In this document: positions 16,533 to 25,489 of the stretch, in pieces
Layout: every line of letters starts with the position of its first letter
How positions within the stretch are numbered: the first letter of the stretch is position 1
Program-made: the position numbers and the translations under genes
The notes under the pieces: model-generated
The model's input: only the letters and a program-made list of their open reading frames with translations
Databases searched by the model: none
What the model was told of the DNA's origin: nothing
Assembly: GCA_023428695.1 (NCBI GenBank)
Contig: JAEYWY010000016.1
Location: 1-32,212 of the forward strand
DNA: 32,212 nt
Direction of reading: 5' to 3'
Source of the DNA: Bacteroidota bacterium
GTDB taxonomy: Bacteria; Bacteroidota; Bacteroidia; Cytophagales; Cyclobacteriaceae

Positions 16533-16562
16533 GGCGGGAGTCGGAAGGGCTTCCGCCTTTTT
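16533..16562 (+). terminator. Rho-independent terminator after the DUF151 gene
   Basis: GGCGGGAG (16533-16540) pairs with CTTCCGCC (16550-16557) over eight pairs with one G-U, leaving a nine-base loop. It is followed by TTTTT (16558-16562). It should end the etfBA-DUF151 transcripts. Confidence 0.85.
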
Positions 16563-16671
16563 ATTTGGTCCGGTTCACCCCGATGGGAATTTTTCAGGAA
16601 ACAAGAAAGTTTTTTTATTCTCTCCACGTGCCGTAATTTGACCCCGTTACTCTAACCTTGGGAACGTCACG

Positions 16672-17985
16672 ATGGATTACTTACGGGGGTTGCTTGGAAT
16701 CGTTTTCATTATCGGAATTGCTTACCTGTTGTCGGCAAAGAAGAAACGCATTGACTGGAAGCTCATTGTCGCAGGACTTGTCCTTCAAATCATAATTGCA
16801 ATTGCGGTACTTCGTGTGCCGTTTGTCAGAAGTGTATTCGACGGAATCGGCAGCGGGTTCGTTACCTTTCTGGGTTTTGCTGCCGATGGTGCTCAGTTTC
16901 TCTTCGGTGATCTTGCGCGTAATAGTGAAGGCGGAGCGAGCGTAAAACATAACCTTGGATTTTTGTTCGCTTTCCAGGCTCTGCCAACGGTCGTGTTCTT
17001 TTCGGCCGTGACCGCGGGACTATACTACCTTGGGATCCTTCAAAAAATTGTTTTCGTATTTGCATGGGTGATGGCGAAAACAATGAGGCTCTCGGGTGCC
17101 GAAAGCCTTTCGGCAGCAGGTAATGTGTTTCTCGGTCAAACAGAAGCTCCGCTGCTGGTCAGACCGTTTATCCCGCGGATGACGACCTCCGAACTGCATT
17201 GTCTCATGACCGGCGGTATGGCGACGATCGCCGGAAGCGTTATGGGTGCATACATTTCTTTCCTGGGTGGGACCGACCGGGATCAGCTGGTTCGTTTCGC
17301 TACGTACCTGCTATGCGCCTCTATCATGAACGCACCGGCAGCAATTGTCATTTCGAAAATATTTCAGCCGGAACTCGAACCTGAGAAAATAGACAAGTCA
17401 CTTCACGTAAATAAGGAAACGATAGGTGTGAATCTGGTGGATGCGCTTGCGTCAGGCGCTGCAGTCGGATTAAAGCTTGCACTGAATATTGGTGCCATGT
17501 TGCTTTCGTTTATTGCAATCATCTACGCGCTGAACTGGATACTTGTCGACGGGATTGGTTCGTGGACCGGATTGAATGCGTGGGTCGTGGAATCAACTAA
17601 CGGAGCCTTTAATGGTTTCTCTTTGCAATATCTTTTTGGACAGATCTTCCGCGTCTTTGCTTTCATGATGGGCGCCGACTGGGGCGAAACCCTGCAGGTA
17701 GGCAGCCTGCTAGGCCAGAAGATGGTAATAAACGAATTCGTTGCCTATCTCAGCCTTTCGGAAATGAAAGTGGCAGGTCAGTTAAGTGAAAAGTCTATTG
17801 TGATCGCCACATATGCACTTTGTGGTTTTGCCAACTTCAGTTCTATTGCAATTCAAATCGGCGGAATCGGCGGAATGGCCCCTGAACGCCAGGGTGATAT
17901 CTCGCGGCTCGGCATGAGAGCTCTGATTGCTGCCACACTGGCCACAATGCTTTCCGGTACAATAGCCGGCGCGTTGTTCTCGTGA
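16672..17985 (+). CDS. Concentrative nucleoside transporter, NupC/CNT family
   Basis: This 437-residue integral membrane protein has the CNT family layout. The N-terminal helix is YLRGLLGIVFIIGIAYLLSA. Core motifs include FLFAFQALPTVVFFSAVTAGLYYLG, GAESLSAAGNVFLGQTEAPLLVRPF (the Gln-Thr-Glu-Ala-Pro nucleoside-binding loop), TSELHCLMTGGMATIAGSVMGAY, and a late FANFSSIAIQIGGIGGMAPER. It imports nucleosides coupled to Na+ or H+; the specificity is not certain. It starts after the DUF151 terminator, so it probably has its own promoter in the 109 bases between. The trmH-type gene starts 36 bases downstream. Confidence 0.94.
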   Translation: MDYLRGLLGIVFIIGIAYLLSAKKKRIDWKLIVAGLVLQIIIAIAVLRVPFVRSVFDGIGSGFVTFLGFAADGAQFLFGDLARNSEGGASVKHNLGFLFAFQALPTVVFFSAVTAGLYYLGILQKIVFVFAWVMAKTMRLSGAESLSAAGNVFLGQTEAPLLVRPFIPRMTTSELHCLMTGGMATIAGSVMGAYISFLGGTDRDQLVRFATYLLCASIMNAPAAIVISKIFQPELEPEKIDKSLHVNKETIGVNLVDALASGAAVGLKLALNIGAMLLSFIAIIYALNWILVDGIGSWTGLNAWVVESTNGAFNGFSLQYLFGQIFRVFAFMMGADWGETLQVGSLLGQKMVINEFVAYLSLSEMKVAGQLSEKSIVIATYALCGFANFSSIAIQIGGIGGMAPERQGDISRLGMRALIAATLATMLSGTIAGALFS

Positions 17986-18021
17986 TGGTTTGACCCGACT
18001 TCGGATCAGCAGTGACGAACA

Positions 18022-18705
18022 ATGACAGACAAAGAAAAACAAGTCCTGCAACACCTCGCCCGGTTCGTCTCTGACCATAAGAAAGACTTTATTGAAAAAG
18101 TCCTGAGTGTCAGAACACGCCACGTGACTATCGTCATGGAGGATATCTATCAGTCTCAAAATGCGAGCGCCGTGATCCGTACGGCTGAATGTATGGGGCT
18201 TCAGGATGTGCATATCATCGAACAGTTGTCAAAGTATGATTTTAATCCACGCGTGCTCAAGGGTTCCAACAAATGGATGACCCTTCATCGTTATCGCGAC
18301 CGCAGAATCAATAACACCCAAAAATGTTTTGATACATTGCATGCACAGGGCTACCAGATACTGGTGACAGATCCCGATCCCGACGGAACCTCTATCGACG
18401 ACATCGAAGTGGGGGAACAAAAACTTGCTGTCGTTTTTGGTAATGAACTCCGGGGTGTGTCCGACTATGCGAAGCAATATGCGGATATGCGAATCACAAT
18501 TCCGATGTTCGGCTTCACGGAGAGTTTAAATATTTCAGTAAGCGTAGCGATTTGTCTGAAGACCCTGATTTCAGGTCTACATCAATACGATGGTAACTGG
18601 ACCATTACTGATGATGAAAAGGAGCACCTTCGTTTGGACTGGTATCGCAAAATTGTTCGCCGGTCTCAGCTGATTGAGCGGGAGTTTCTGCGTACAATTG
18701 AGTAG
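18022..18705 (+). CDS. trmH: TrmH/SpoU family RNA 2'-O-methyltransferase, likely tRNA (Gm18)
   Basis: This 227-residue protein has the SPOUT deep-knot motifs in order. Motif 1 is VTIVMEDIYQSQNASAVIRTAE (Asn and Arg), motif 2 is LAVVFGNELRGVSDYAKQYAD, and motif 3 is IPMFGFTESLNISVSVAI. These bind SAM and form the active site. Length, the SQNASAVIR phrase and the GSNKWM segment fit TrmH, which methylates G18 in the tRNA D-loop, more than the rRNA enzyme RlmB, but the substrate is inferred. It lies 36 bases after the nucleoside transporter and is followed 22 bases later by the SanA-like gene. Confidence 0.9.
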   Translation: MTDKEKQVLQHLARFVSDHKKDFIEKVLSVRTRHVTIVMEDIYQSQNASAVIRTAECMGLQDVHIIEQLSKYDFNPRVLKGSNKWMTLHRYRDRRINNTQKCFDTLHAQGYQILVTDPDPDGTSIDDIEVGEQKLAVVFGNELRGVSDYAKQYADMRITIPMFGFTESLNISVSVAICLKTLISGLHQYDGNWTITDDEKEHLRLDWYRKIVRRSQLIEREFLRTIE

Positions 18706-18727
18706 TTTTGAAGGGAAAGATTTCTGC

Positions 18728-19378
18728 ATGCGCTGGTTAAGGAGAATAGTAATCTGGGGAACTGCATTCGTCTTGATATTTCTGGTCGTGTGCAATGTGT
18801 GGGTTGTAGGCAGCACATCCGATGATGTGTATTCGGATGAAACGTTGTTACCCGATCACCGGATCGCCCTTGTTCTCGGCACCAGTCACCGCCTGGCTTC
18901 CGGAGGGCCAAACCCGTTTTTCCAAAATAGAATGGAAACGGCGGCAACCTTGTTTAAGATGGGTAAGATCGATCATTTTATCCTGAGCGGTGATAACAGC
19001 ACCCGCTATTACAACGAACCCGTTGAGATGCAAAAAGCACTGATGAAACTTGGTGTTCCCCAGCAGGCGATTACCCTTGACTATGCCGGCCTGCGGACGC
19101 TGGATTCGATCATACGTTGCAAACAGATTTTTGGCCAAAACAAGATTACAATCATTACACAACCATTCCATAGTTATCGTGCATTGTTCATCAGCAACTA
19201 CTATGATATGGATGCGGTAGCAATGGTTGCCGACGAACCTGATTTCGGGAATTCAATGCAGGTAAGAGTACGGGAATATCTTGCACGCCCCAAAGCCGTG
19301 CTCGACTTATACATCCTCAAAACCGGTCCCAGGTTCCTTGGTGAAAAAGAAAAGGTAAACGTGTCTTTTCAGCGTTGA
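18728..19378 (+). CDS. SanA/YdcF-like (DUF218) membrane-anchored protein
   Basis: The 216-residue product starts at the ATG at 18728. A longer frame runs back into trmH, but this start places MRWLRRIVIWGTAFVLIFLV directly as an N-terminal anchor. The DUF218 core includes ALVLGTSHRLASGGPNPFFQNR, HFILSGDNSTRYYNEPVEM, DYAGLRTLDSIIRCKQIFG and IITQPFHSYRALFISNYY. SanA is linked to vancomycin resistance and envelope integrity in enterobacteria; its reaction is unclear. The bulk of the protein is predicted to be periplasmic. It starts 22 bases after the methyltransferase stop. Confidence 0.9.
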   Translation: MRWLRRIVIWGTAFVLIFLVVCNVWVVGSTSDDVYSDETLLPDHRIALVLGTSHRLASGGPNPFFQNRMETAATLFKMGKIDHFILSGDNSTRYYNEPVEMQKALMKLGVPQQAITLDYAGLRTLDSIIRCKQIFGQNKITIITQPFHSYRALFISNYYDMDAVAMVADEPDFGNSMQVRVREYLARPKAVLDLYILKTGPRFLGEKEKVNVSFQR

Positions 19379-19414
19379 AACCTTCCTGCCCTTCGTCGGG
19401 TTTAATTCAATAAA

Positions 19415-21958
19415 TTGACTCAACTGCGTACCTTTGTGCTAATATCCAAAAAACCGGTTTTGCTGCGAACGTTACTTTTTGCCGTTTTCTCGTTGGTTAT
19501 GCCTTTGTTGGGTCATGCGCAGGAGACTGTAATTAAAGGCAAAGTCACCGATGCCAATTCAGGCGATCCGCTGCCTTTCGTAAACATATTCTTCAAAAAC
19601 ACAACGATTGGAGTAACCACCGATTTCGATGGTAATTACGAATTGAAATCATCGTCGCCTACTGATACCCTGATGGCGACGTACGTCGGTTACAAACCAC
19701 GAAAAAAAGCAATCGAAAAGGGGCGGACGCAAACCGTGAATTTCCAGCTGGAAGAGGATGTCACCCGATTGCAGGAGATTGTTATAAGGCCGGGAGAGAA
19801 TCCTGCGTTTGAGATACTTCGCAAAGTTGTGAAGAATAAAAATCATAACGACAAGCGAAAATATACCGCCTACGAGTACGATACGTATACGAAAGTTGAG
19901 ATCGATGTCGATAATATATCCGAGAAAATGCGTGAAAAGAAAATCATGAAAAAGATCACGCAGGTCCTCGATAGTATCGACCGGATCGCAGGCGAAGACG
20001 GAAAGCCAATTCTGCCATTGTTTATATCCGAAAGCGTTTCAAAGTTTTACTATCGCGAAAATCCGCCGCTTCGTTACGAACATATAATCAAATCAAAAAT
20101 AAACGGTATCGGAATTCAGGACGGAACACTTGTTACCCAACTCGTCGGAAGTTCATTTCAGGAATACAACTTCTACCAGAACTGGCTGAATATTCTTAAC
20201 AAAGAATTTGTTTCTCCAATCGCTGACGGGTGGCGTATTTATTACGATTACGATCTGATGGACAGTGTTTACCTTGGCGAGCACTTCTGTTACCGCCTCG
20301 ACTTTTTTCCACGAAGCCCGCAGGATCTTGCTTTTACAGGAAGTATGTGGATCACGAAGAATGAGTATGCACTCAAACAGATTGACGTAACCGTTGGCAA
20401 ACAGGCGAACCTCAACTTTATTGAAAAGATAAAGATCCAACAGGAACTGGAAAAAGCCGATGGCGGCGCGTGGCTGCCGTCAAAGAACCGGGTGCTGATC
20501 GATATCAGCGAGCTCTCCAATTCTTCGGCCGGGATGTTGGCAAAATTCTATACGTCGAACAGAAACTTTGTCGTTAACAAGCCGCACGAAATTTCATTTT
20601 ATCAGCATCCCATTAAGATGGCAGAAGATGCAAGGCTGAATGAGGAAGAGGAGTATTGGGATAAAATGCGTCACGATCCGTTGTCGGAGACTGAGAAGAA
20701 CGTGTACCGGATGATCGATACACTGCAGGCGATTCCGGTTGTGAAAACATATACTGATATCATTAAGACAGTTGTCAACGGGTATTACAACGCGGGCAAA
20801 ATTTACATCGGTCCCTACATTGGCTTCGTAGCTTACAACAGCATAGAAGGATTCCGGCTTCAGGCCGGGATCAAAACCAGTATGGAGTTCAGTAACAAGT
20901 GGATTTTCCGTGCCCAAACCGGTTATGGCTTTGGTGATGAAAAGTTTAAATATTCCTTTACAGCGGAACGCATTCTGTCACGGGATCACTGGACCTCGAT
21001 GAGTTTACGAACGCGACGCGATATCGGGCGTGTTGGTATTGACGAAGAAGCGCTTTCCGATAATTACATTTTCCTCGCGGCCCAGCGCTGGGGCAACATT
21101 CGTCGCGGCTTTTATTTTGATGAGACACGCTTCAACTTTCAACGTGAAATGTTCAAAGGCTTCACGCAACGCCTGGCTATACGACACAGCACTTTTGAAC
21201 CACAGTTCCCTTTTGCTTACTACGAGGATCCGGAAAACCCGTCGTTGACAGCACAGAACTTCTCTACCGCTGAAGTCATCCTCGAAACCCGTTACGCCCG
21301 TGACGAACTATTCATCATTGACGACAACGACCGGATCAGCCTGGGGACAACCCGTTCACCCATAATTACCGCGCGACTTACACGGGGCTTTGACAACTTT
21401 ATGGGCAGCGATTTCGACTACACCAAGCTGCGGTTGTCGATCGGAAAGCGTTTGCGTTTTGGTCCGCTGGGTGTCGGTCACCTGACCCTTACCGGTGAAT
21501 ATGTTTTTGATCCCTTGCCGTATCCACTTTTATCGCCGCACATAGGAAACCAGACTCCGTTCTATACCTCGGTTACCTATAATCTTATGGACTTCGGCGA
21601 GTTCGTCAGCGACCGCTACGCCGCGTTAAACTATCAGCATCACTTTGAAGGTTTACTTTTGAACAGGATTCCCCTCCTGCGCAAACTGAAATGGCGTCTC
21701 CTCGGAACGGCCAACGTACTTTACGGCGGCATGAGTTCGATGAACAGCAAACTAATCGTAACCCCGCCCGATGACCTCGAAGGCAAGTTCGTGCCGCTAC
21801 CGTTGAAACGCGGGCTTCCCTACATCGAGTTGGGTTATGGTGTTGAAAATATCTTCAAGTTCCTTCGGATTGATTTCATCCATAGAGTTTCCTACACCAC
21901 TGACTACCCGGATGCGCGCCGGTTTGGTATTTTGTTCAGCGGTCAGTTCAGCCTTTGA
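19415..21958 (+). CDS. DUF5686 outer-membrane protein with carboxypeptidase-like regulatory domain
   Basis: This 847-residue protein has a signal peptide (LLRTLLFAVFSLVMPLLGHAQ), then a carboxypeptidase-like regulatory (CarboxypepD_reg) domain at ~37-115: IKGKVTDANSGDPLPFVNIF, GVTTDFDGNYELKS, LMATYVGYKPRKKAI. The remaining ~700 residues fit DUF5686, a Bacteroidota family with a large C-terminal beta-barrel; many alternating beta segments occur from ~460 and the protein ends FGILFSGQFSL. It is likely an outer-membrane protein; its function is unknown. No ATG starts the frame: a stop at 19403 limits it, and TTG at 19415 or GTG at 19436 must be used (the ATG within the signal hydrophobic stretch is too far in). 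TTG at 19415 is the longest option; the start is uncertain. Confidence 0.88.
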   Translation: MTQLRTFVLISKKPVLLRTLLFAVFSLVMPLLGHAQETVIKGKVTDANSGDPLPFVNIFFKNTTIGVTTDFDGNYELKSSSPTDTLMATYVGYKPRKKAIEKGRTQTVNFQLEEDVTRLQEIVIRPGENPAFEILRKVVKNKNHNDKRKYTAYEYDTYTKVEIDVDNISEKMREKKIMKKITQVLDSIDRIAGEDGKPILPLFISESVSKFYYRENPPLRYEHIIKSKINGIGIQDGTLVTQLVGSSFQEYNFYQNWLNILNKEFVSPIADGWRIYYDYDLMDSVYLGEHFCYRLDFFPRSPQDLAFTGSMWITKNEYALKQIDVTVGKQANLNFIEKIKIQQELEKADGGAWLPSKNRVLIDISELSNSSAGMLAKFYTSNRNFVVNKPHEISFYQHPIKMAEDARLNEEEEYWDKMRHDPLSETEKNVYRMIDTLQAIPVVKTYTDIIKTVVNGYYNAGKIYIGPYIGFVAYNSIEGFRLQAGIKTSMEFSNKWIFRAQTGYGFGDEKFKYSFTAERILSRDHWTSMSLRTRRDIGRVGIDEEALSDNYIFLAAQRWGNIRRGFYFDETRFNFQREMFKGFTQRLAIRHSTFEPQFPFAYYEDPENPSLTAQNFSTAEVILETRYARDELFIIDDNDRISLGTTRSPIITARLTRGFDNFMGSDFDYTKLRLSIGKRLRFGPLGVGHLTLTGEYVFDPLPYPLLSPHIGNQTPFYTSVTYNLMDFGEFVSDRYAALNYQHHFEGLLLNRIPLLRKLKWRLLGTANVLYGGMSSMNSKLIVTPPDDLEGKFVPLPLKRGLPYIELGYGVENIFKFLRIDFIHRVSYTTDYPDARRFGILFSGQFSL

Positions 21959-22011
21959 TGACGCGCGTGCGTATTCTGTCATTTGCCTTTCTGCTTTGTC
22001 GTTCTTTTAGC

Positions 22012-22037
22012 CATATTTGCACCGCGAATTAATTTTG
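22012..22037 (+). promoter_or_regulatory. Candidate promoter elements upstream of thrS
   Basis: Two -7-like boxes lie before thrS: CATATTTG (22012-22019), one base off TAnnTTTG and followed by CACC, and an exact TAATTTTG (22030-22037). Neither has a convincing TTG at the right distance. The first shares the 11-base ATATTTGCACC with the infC leader. Confidence 0.35.
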
Positions 22038-22053
22038 TAGTTTAATTCTGATC

Positions 22054-23988
22054 ATGAATGTAAAAATATCGTTGCCGGATGGAAGTGTACGGGAGTACCC
22101 CAGCGGTGTAACCGGCGCGCAAATCGCATCCGGTATTAGTGAAGGCCTGGCGCGTGTAGCCCTTGCCATAGAAGTCAACGGAGAGATCCGTGACCTTGCG
22201 AGACCCATTGAAAGCGATGCGTCAATCAAAATCCTCACCTGGAATGACAAAGGCGGAAAATATGCATTCTGGCACTCGTCCGCACACTTGTTCGCCGAGG
22301 CACTTGAAGCACTGTATCCCGGTGTTAAGTTCGGTATCGGACCTCCGATCGAGAACGGCTTCTACTACGACGTAGACCTCGGGGATCGCACCTTTGGTGA
22401 TGACGACCTTGCGGCTGTCGAGACCAGGATGAAAGAGCTTGCCAAAAAGGAAAGCACTTTCGTTCGCCGGAATGTCACCAAACAGGAAGCGCTTGACTAC
22501 TTCACAAAAAAGGACGATCCGTACAAGATTGAACTGATCAACGATCTGGCTGACGGTACAATTACCTTCTACCAGCAGGGGAACTTCGTTGATCTTTGCC
22601 GCGGCCCGCATATTCCAAACACCGGCCCGATCAAGGCCATAAAGCTGCTCAATGTTGCCGGCGCATACTGGCGCGGTAACGAAAAGAACAAGATGCTCAC
22701 CCGGGTGTATGGCATCACGTTTCCGAAACAAAAAGAACTTGAAGAATACCTCCACGTACTCGAGGAGGCAAAGAAGCGCGACCACCGTAAGCTTGGAAAG
22801 GAACTCGAACTGTTTGCCTTCTCCGAGAAAGTAGGGATGGGGCTACCGTTGTGGCTGCCGAAAGGAACGATCCTGAGGGAGCGCCTCGAGCAGTTTATGC
22901 GGAAGGCTCAGGTAAGAGCGGGATATGATCCCGTCGTCACTCCTCACATTGGCGGTAAGTCGCTTTATGTCACTTCAGGGCACTATGAGAAGTACGGCAA
23001 AGACTCGTTCCAGCCAATCCATACACCGGACGAGAACGAGGAGTTCCTGCTGAAGCCGATGAACTGTCCGCACCATTGCGAGATATATAAAACCAAACCC
23101 CGGTCGTACAGAGACCTGCCGATTCGCCTCGCGGAATTCGGAACTGTGTACCGATACGAACAAAGCGGTGAGCTGCACGGGCTGACCCGGGTACGTGGCT
23201 TCACCCAGGATGATGCACATATCTTTTGTCGACCCGACCAGGTAAAGGAGGAATTTGTCAAGGTTATCGATCTGGTACTACTTGTGTTCCGCAGTCTTGG
23301 GTTTGAAAACTATACCGCTCAGGTTTCCCTGCGCGATCCCGAGAACAAAGAGAAGTATATCGGTGAGGACCACCTTTGGGACAAGGCCGAAAGGGAAATT
23401 CAGGAGGCTGCCGATGAACGTGGTTTGTCGACGATCGCTGTTAAAGGGGAAGCGGCTTTCTATGGACCGAAACTGGACTTCATGGTCAAGGATGCACTCG
23501 GACGAAGCTGGCAGCTGGGAACCATCCAGGTGGATTACCAGCTTCCGCAACGTTTTGAGCTTGAGTATGTTGGTTCGGATAACCAGCGCCACCGGCCGGT
23601 AATGATCCACCGGGCACCGTTTGGCTCCCTCGAACGGTTTGTCGCCGTCCTGATTGAACACTGCGCCGGCAATTTCCCGTTGTGGCTGGCGCCGGATCAG
23701 ATCGCCGTTCTACCCATTTCGGAACGTTTCAACGACTATGCGACACAGGTATTTGAAAAGCTTAAGGAACACGATATCCGGGGTATCCTCGACGACCGCG
23801 ACGAGAAGATCGGCCGTAAGATCCGCGACGCGGAGACCAAAAAGATCCCATACATGCTAATTGTGGGCGAAAAAGAGGCAAGCGAGCAGAAAGTAGCCGT
23901 AAGACGTCACGGTAAGGGAGACCAGGGGGCTGTTGGTCTGGACGAATTTGTCGACGGATTCAGGAAGGAATGTGCCACACCGGCCTGA
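22054..23988 (+). CDS. thrS: Threonyl-tRNA synthetase
   Basis: This 644-residue protein has the normal ThrRS layout. The TGS domain is at 1-61 (SLPDGSVREYPSGVTGAQIA). The editing (N2) domain includes HSSAHLFAEAL and the GNFVDLCRGPHIPNT metal-type motif. The class II catalytic domain has MNCPHHCEIYK, the RYEQSGELHGLTRVRGFTQD stretch and PVMIHRAPFGSLERF. The zinc ligands are Cys338, His389 and His519, all present. The anticodon-binding domain follows (LAPDQIAVLPISERFNDYA). It charges tRNA-Thr and edits mischarged serine. It is the first gene of the thrS-infC-rpmI-rplT cluster, a conserved order in many bacteria. Confidence 0.98.
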   Translation: MNVKISLPDGSVREYPSGVTGAQIASGISEGLARVALAIEVNGEIRDLARPIESDASIKILTWNDKGGKYAFWHSSAHLFAEALEALYPGVKFGIGPPIENGFYYDVDLGDRTFGDDDLAAVETRMKELAKKESTFVRRNVTKQEALDYFTKKDDPYKIELINDLADGTITFYQQGNFVDLCRGPHIPNTGPIKAIKLLNVAGAYWRGNEKNKMLTRVYGITFPKQKELEEYLHVLEEAKKRDHRKLGKELELFAFSEKVGMGLPLWLPKGTILRERLEQFMRKAQVRAGYDPVVTPHIGGKSLYVTSGHYEKYGKDSFQPIHTPDENEEFLLKPMNCPHHCEIYKTKPRSYRDLPIRLAEFGTVYRYEQSGELHGLTRVRGFTQDDAHIFCRPDQVKEEFVKVIDLVLLVFRSLGFENYTAQVSLRDPENKEKYIGEDHLWDKAEREIQEAADERGLSTIAVKGEAAFYGPKLDFMVKDALGRSWQLGTIQVDYQLPQRFELEYVGSDNQRHRPVMIHRAPFGSLERFVAVLIEHCAGNFPLWLAPDQIAVLPISERFNDYATQVFEKLKEHDIRGILDDRDEKIGRKIRDAETKKIPYMLIVGEKEASEQKVAVRRHGKGDQGAVGLDEFVDGFRKECATPA

Positions 23989-24026
23989 CAGGTTGAGGCT
24001 AACTTTTGCTTTGATTCTCAGGGAAT

Positions 24027-24056
24027 TTTGAAAAATTGAAATTATAGCGATATTTG
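24027..24056 (+). promoter_or_regulatory. Candidate internal promoter upstream of infC
   Basis: TTTG (24027-24030), an 18-base spacer and GATATTTG (24049-24056) resemble the Bacteroidota consensus with one mismatch. The element lies between thrS and infC and suggests that infC-rpmI-rplT can be transcribed separately. The leader to infC would be about 65-70 bases. Confidence 0.4.
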
Positions 24057-24129
24057 CACCCTGTTTTTAGAAACTTAAACGCCAACAGTTATTAATAGTA
24101 ATACGAACCGACCCAGTTTTAACAGACCC

Positions 24130-24666
24130 ATGAGGCGGGGGCCTCACAAGCCGGAAGAGCCATACCGCGTAAACGAACGAATAACGGCTCAACGGGTTAG
24201 GGTAGTAGGAGAGAACATAAAGGTAGATGTCTATCCGATCCAGCAGGCTATCCGCCTTGCACAGGATCAGGGCCTTGACCTTGTGGAGATTTCACCCAAT
24301 GCAGATCCTCCGGTTTGTAAGATCGTTGACTACTCAAAGTTTAAGTACGAACAGAAGAAGAAGCAGAAGGAGATTAAGGCTAAGACCGTTAAGGTCGTGA
24401 TCAAGGAAATCCGTTTTGGACCTAATACCGACGAGCACGATTTTAACTTCAAGCTGAAGCATGCGCTTGAGTTCCTGAAAGAAGGTGCCAAGGTAAAGGC
24501 AACTGTTTTCTTCCCGGGCAGATCGATTGTGTACAAGGAGCGCGGTGAAATACTTCTTTTGAAGTTTGCCCAATTGCTCGAGGAACACGGAAAGGTAGAA
24601 CAAATGCCGAGGCTTGAAGGCAAGCGTATGAGCCTGATGGTGATGCCGAAGCAAGGTAAGAAATAG
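24130..24666 (+). CDS. infC: Translation initiation factor IF-3
   Basis: This 178-residue protein has the two IF-3 domains. The N-domain begins YRVNERITAQRVRVVGENIK and contains GLDLVEISPNADPPVCKIVDY. A Lys-rich linker (KYEQKKKQKEIKAKTVKV) leads to the C-domain, with KEIRFGPNTDEHDFNFKLKH and VFFPGRSIVYKERGE. IF-3 binds the 30S subunit, checks the start codon and prevents premature 50S joining. It uses ATG, not the rare AUU start of enterobacteria, so the classic AUU autocontrol is not expected. rpmI follows 22 bases later. Confidence 0.97.
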   Translation: MRRGPHKPEEPYRVNERITAQRVRVVGENIKVDVYPIQQAIRLAQDQGLDLVEISPNADPPVCKIVDYSKFKYEQKKKQKEIKAKTVKVVIKEIRFGPNTDEHDFNFKLKHALEFLKEGAKVKATVFFPGRSIVYKERGEILLLKFAQLLEEHGKVEQMPRLEGKRMSLMVMPKQGKK

Positions 24667-24688
24667 AACGACTTTTAATTTTTATATA

Positions 24689-24883
24689 ATGCCAAAGTTA
24701 AAAACGAAGTCTGGTGCTAAAAAACGTTTCAAAGTAACGGGCACTGGAAAGATAAAGCATAAGCATGCTTTCAAAAACCATATCCTGACCAAGAAGGAGA
24801 CCAAACAAAAGCGCAGACTGACGCGCAAAGGTGTGGTCAACAAGGTCGATATGCGCAGCGTGAAAGAAATGCTTGTTCTTTAA
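24689..24883 (+). CDS. rpmI: 50S ribosomal protein L35
   Basis: This 64-residue, very basic protein reads MPKLKTKSGAKKRFKVTGTG and continues KIKHKHAFKNHILTKKETKQ, the diagnostic L35 pattern. The length is normal. It is a component of the large ribosomal subunit. It lies between infC (22 bases upstream) and rplT (75 bases downstream). Confidence 0.98.
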   Translation: MPKLKTKSGAKKRFKVTGTGKIKHKHAFKNHILTKKETKQKRRLTRKGVVNKVDMRSVKEMLVL

Positions 24884-24958
24884 TGGTTTAATGTTCAACC
24901 CGGATGCTGGCTCAAGTTCTCTTAACGGAGACGCCATCAGCCAAAAACGCAAAGTAAA

Positions 24959-25303
24959 ATGCCAAGATCGGTAAACAATGTAGCCTCCAGGGCTAGACGC
25001 AAAAGAATCCTCAAACTGTCCAAGGGGTTCTTCGGTCGTAAAAAGAACGTTTGGACAGTAGCGAAAAATGCGGTAGAGAAAGGTTTGGTGTATGCCTACC
25101 GCGACAGAAAGCAAAAGAAGAGAGAGTTCCGTGCAATATGGATCGCCCGTATCAACGCTGGTGCACGCCTTCATGGAATGTCTTATTCTCAGTTCATGGG
25201 TAATCTGAAAAAAGCCGGAATTGACTTGAACAGAAAGGTACTTGCCGACCTGGCAATGAACCATCCTGCGGCCTTTGAAGCTGTGGTTAAGAAATTCAAG
25301 TAG
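24959..25303 (+). CDS. rplT: 50S ribosomal protein L20
   Basis: This 114-residue basic protein has L20 hallmarks: MPRSVNNVASRARRKRILKL, SKGFFGRKKNVWTVAKNAVE, AYRDRKQKKREFRAIWIARI, and NAGARLHGMSYSQFMGNLKK. It is needed for early assembly of the large ribosomal subunit and in some bacteria represses its own operon. No clear L20-leader structure was recognised ahead of infC here. A strong terminator follows 29 bases after the stop, ending the cluster. Confidence 0.98.
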   Translation: MPRSVNNVASRARRKRILKLSKGFFGRKKNVWTVAKNAVEKGLVYAYRDRKQKKREFRAIWIARINAGARLHGMSYSQFMGNLKKAGIDLNRKVLADLAMNHPAAFEAVVKKFK

Positions 25304-25332
25304 AATTCGGTTCAAAACGTAACTAAGTAAGG

Positions 25333-25356
25333 AAGGGCACGTTCGTGCCCTTTTTT
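25333..25356 (+). terminator. Rho-independent terminator of the infC-rpmI-rplT operon
   Basis: GGGCAC (25335-25340) pairs with GTGCCC (25345-25350) around a four-base loop, extended by two A-T pairs, and is followed by TTTTTT (25351-25356). Confidence 0.92.
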
Positions 25357-25405
25357 GTTTCCATAATTTTCACTTAATTCGACGATTCCTTTCCTTATTG
25401 GAAAG

Positions 25406-25435
25406 TTGTGGCATTTTTTGTCTAGCCTAACTGTG
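25406..25435 (+). promoter_or_regulatory. Candidate promoter of the nSTAND1-surface protein operon
   Basis: TTG (25406-25408), a 19-base spacer and TAACTGTG (25428-25435) match the Bacteroidota promoter with one mismatch in the -7 box. It lies after the ribosomal terminator and 54 bases before the nSTAND1 start. Confidence 0.4.
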
Positions 25436-25489
25436 TGGTATTGTGCGATTTTTTAAACGCATTAAATCTTTCATTGAGTTCTCGCCGCT

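Noticed and set aside
22222..22785. 187-residue minus-strand frame inside thrS
   Set aside because: It is antisense to highly conserved ThrRS sequence and has no recognisable domain.
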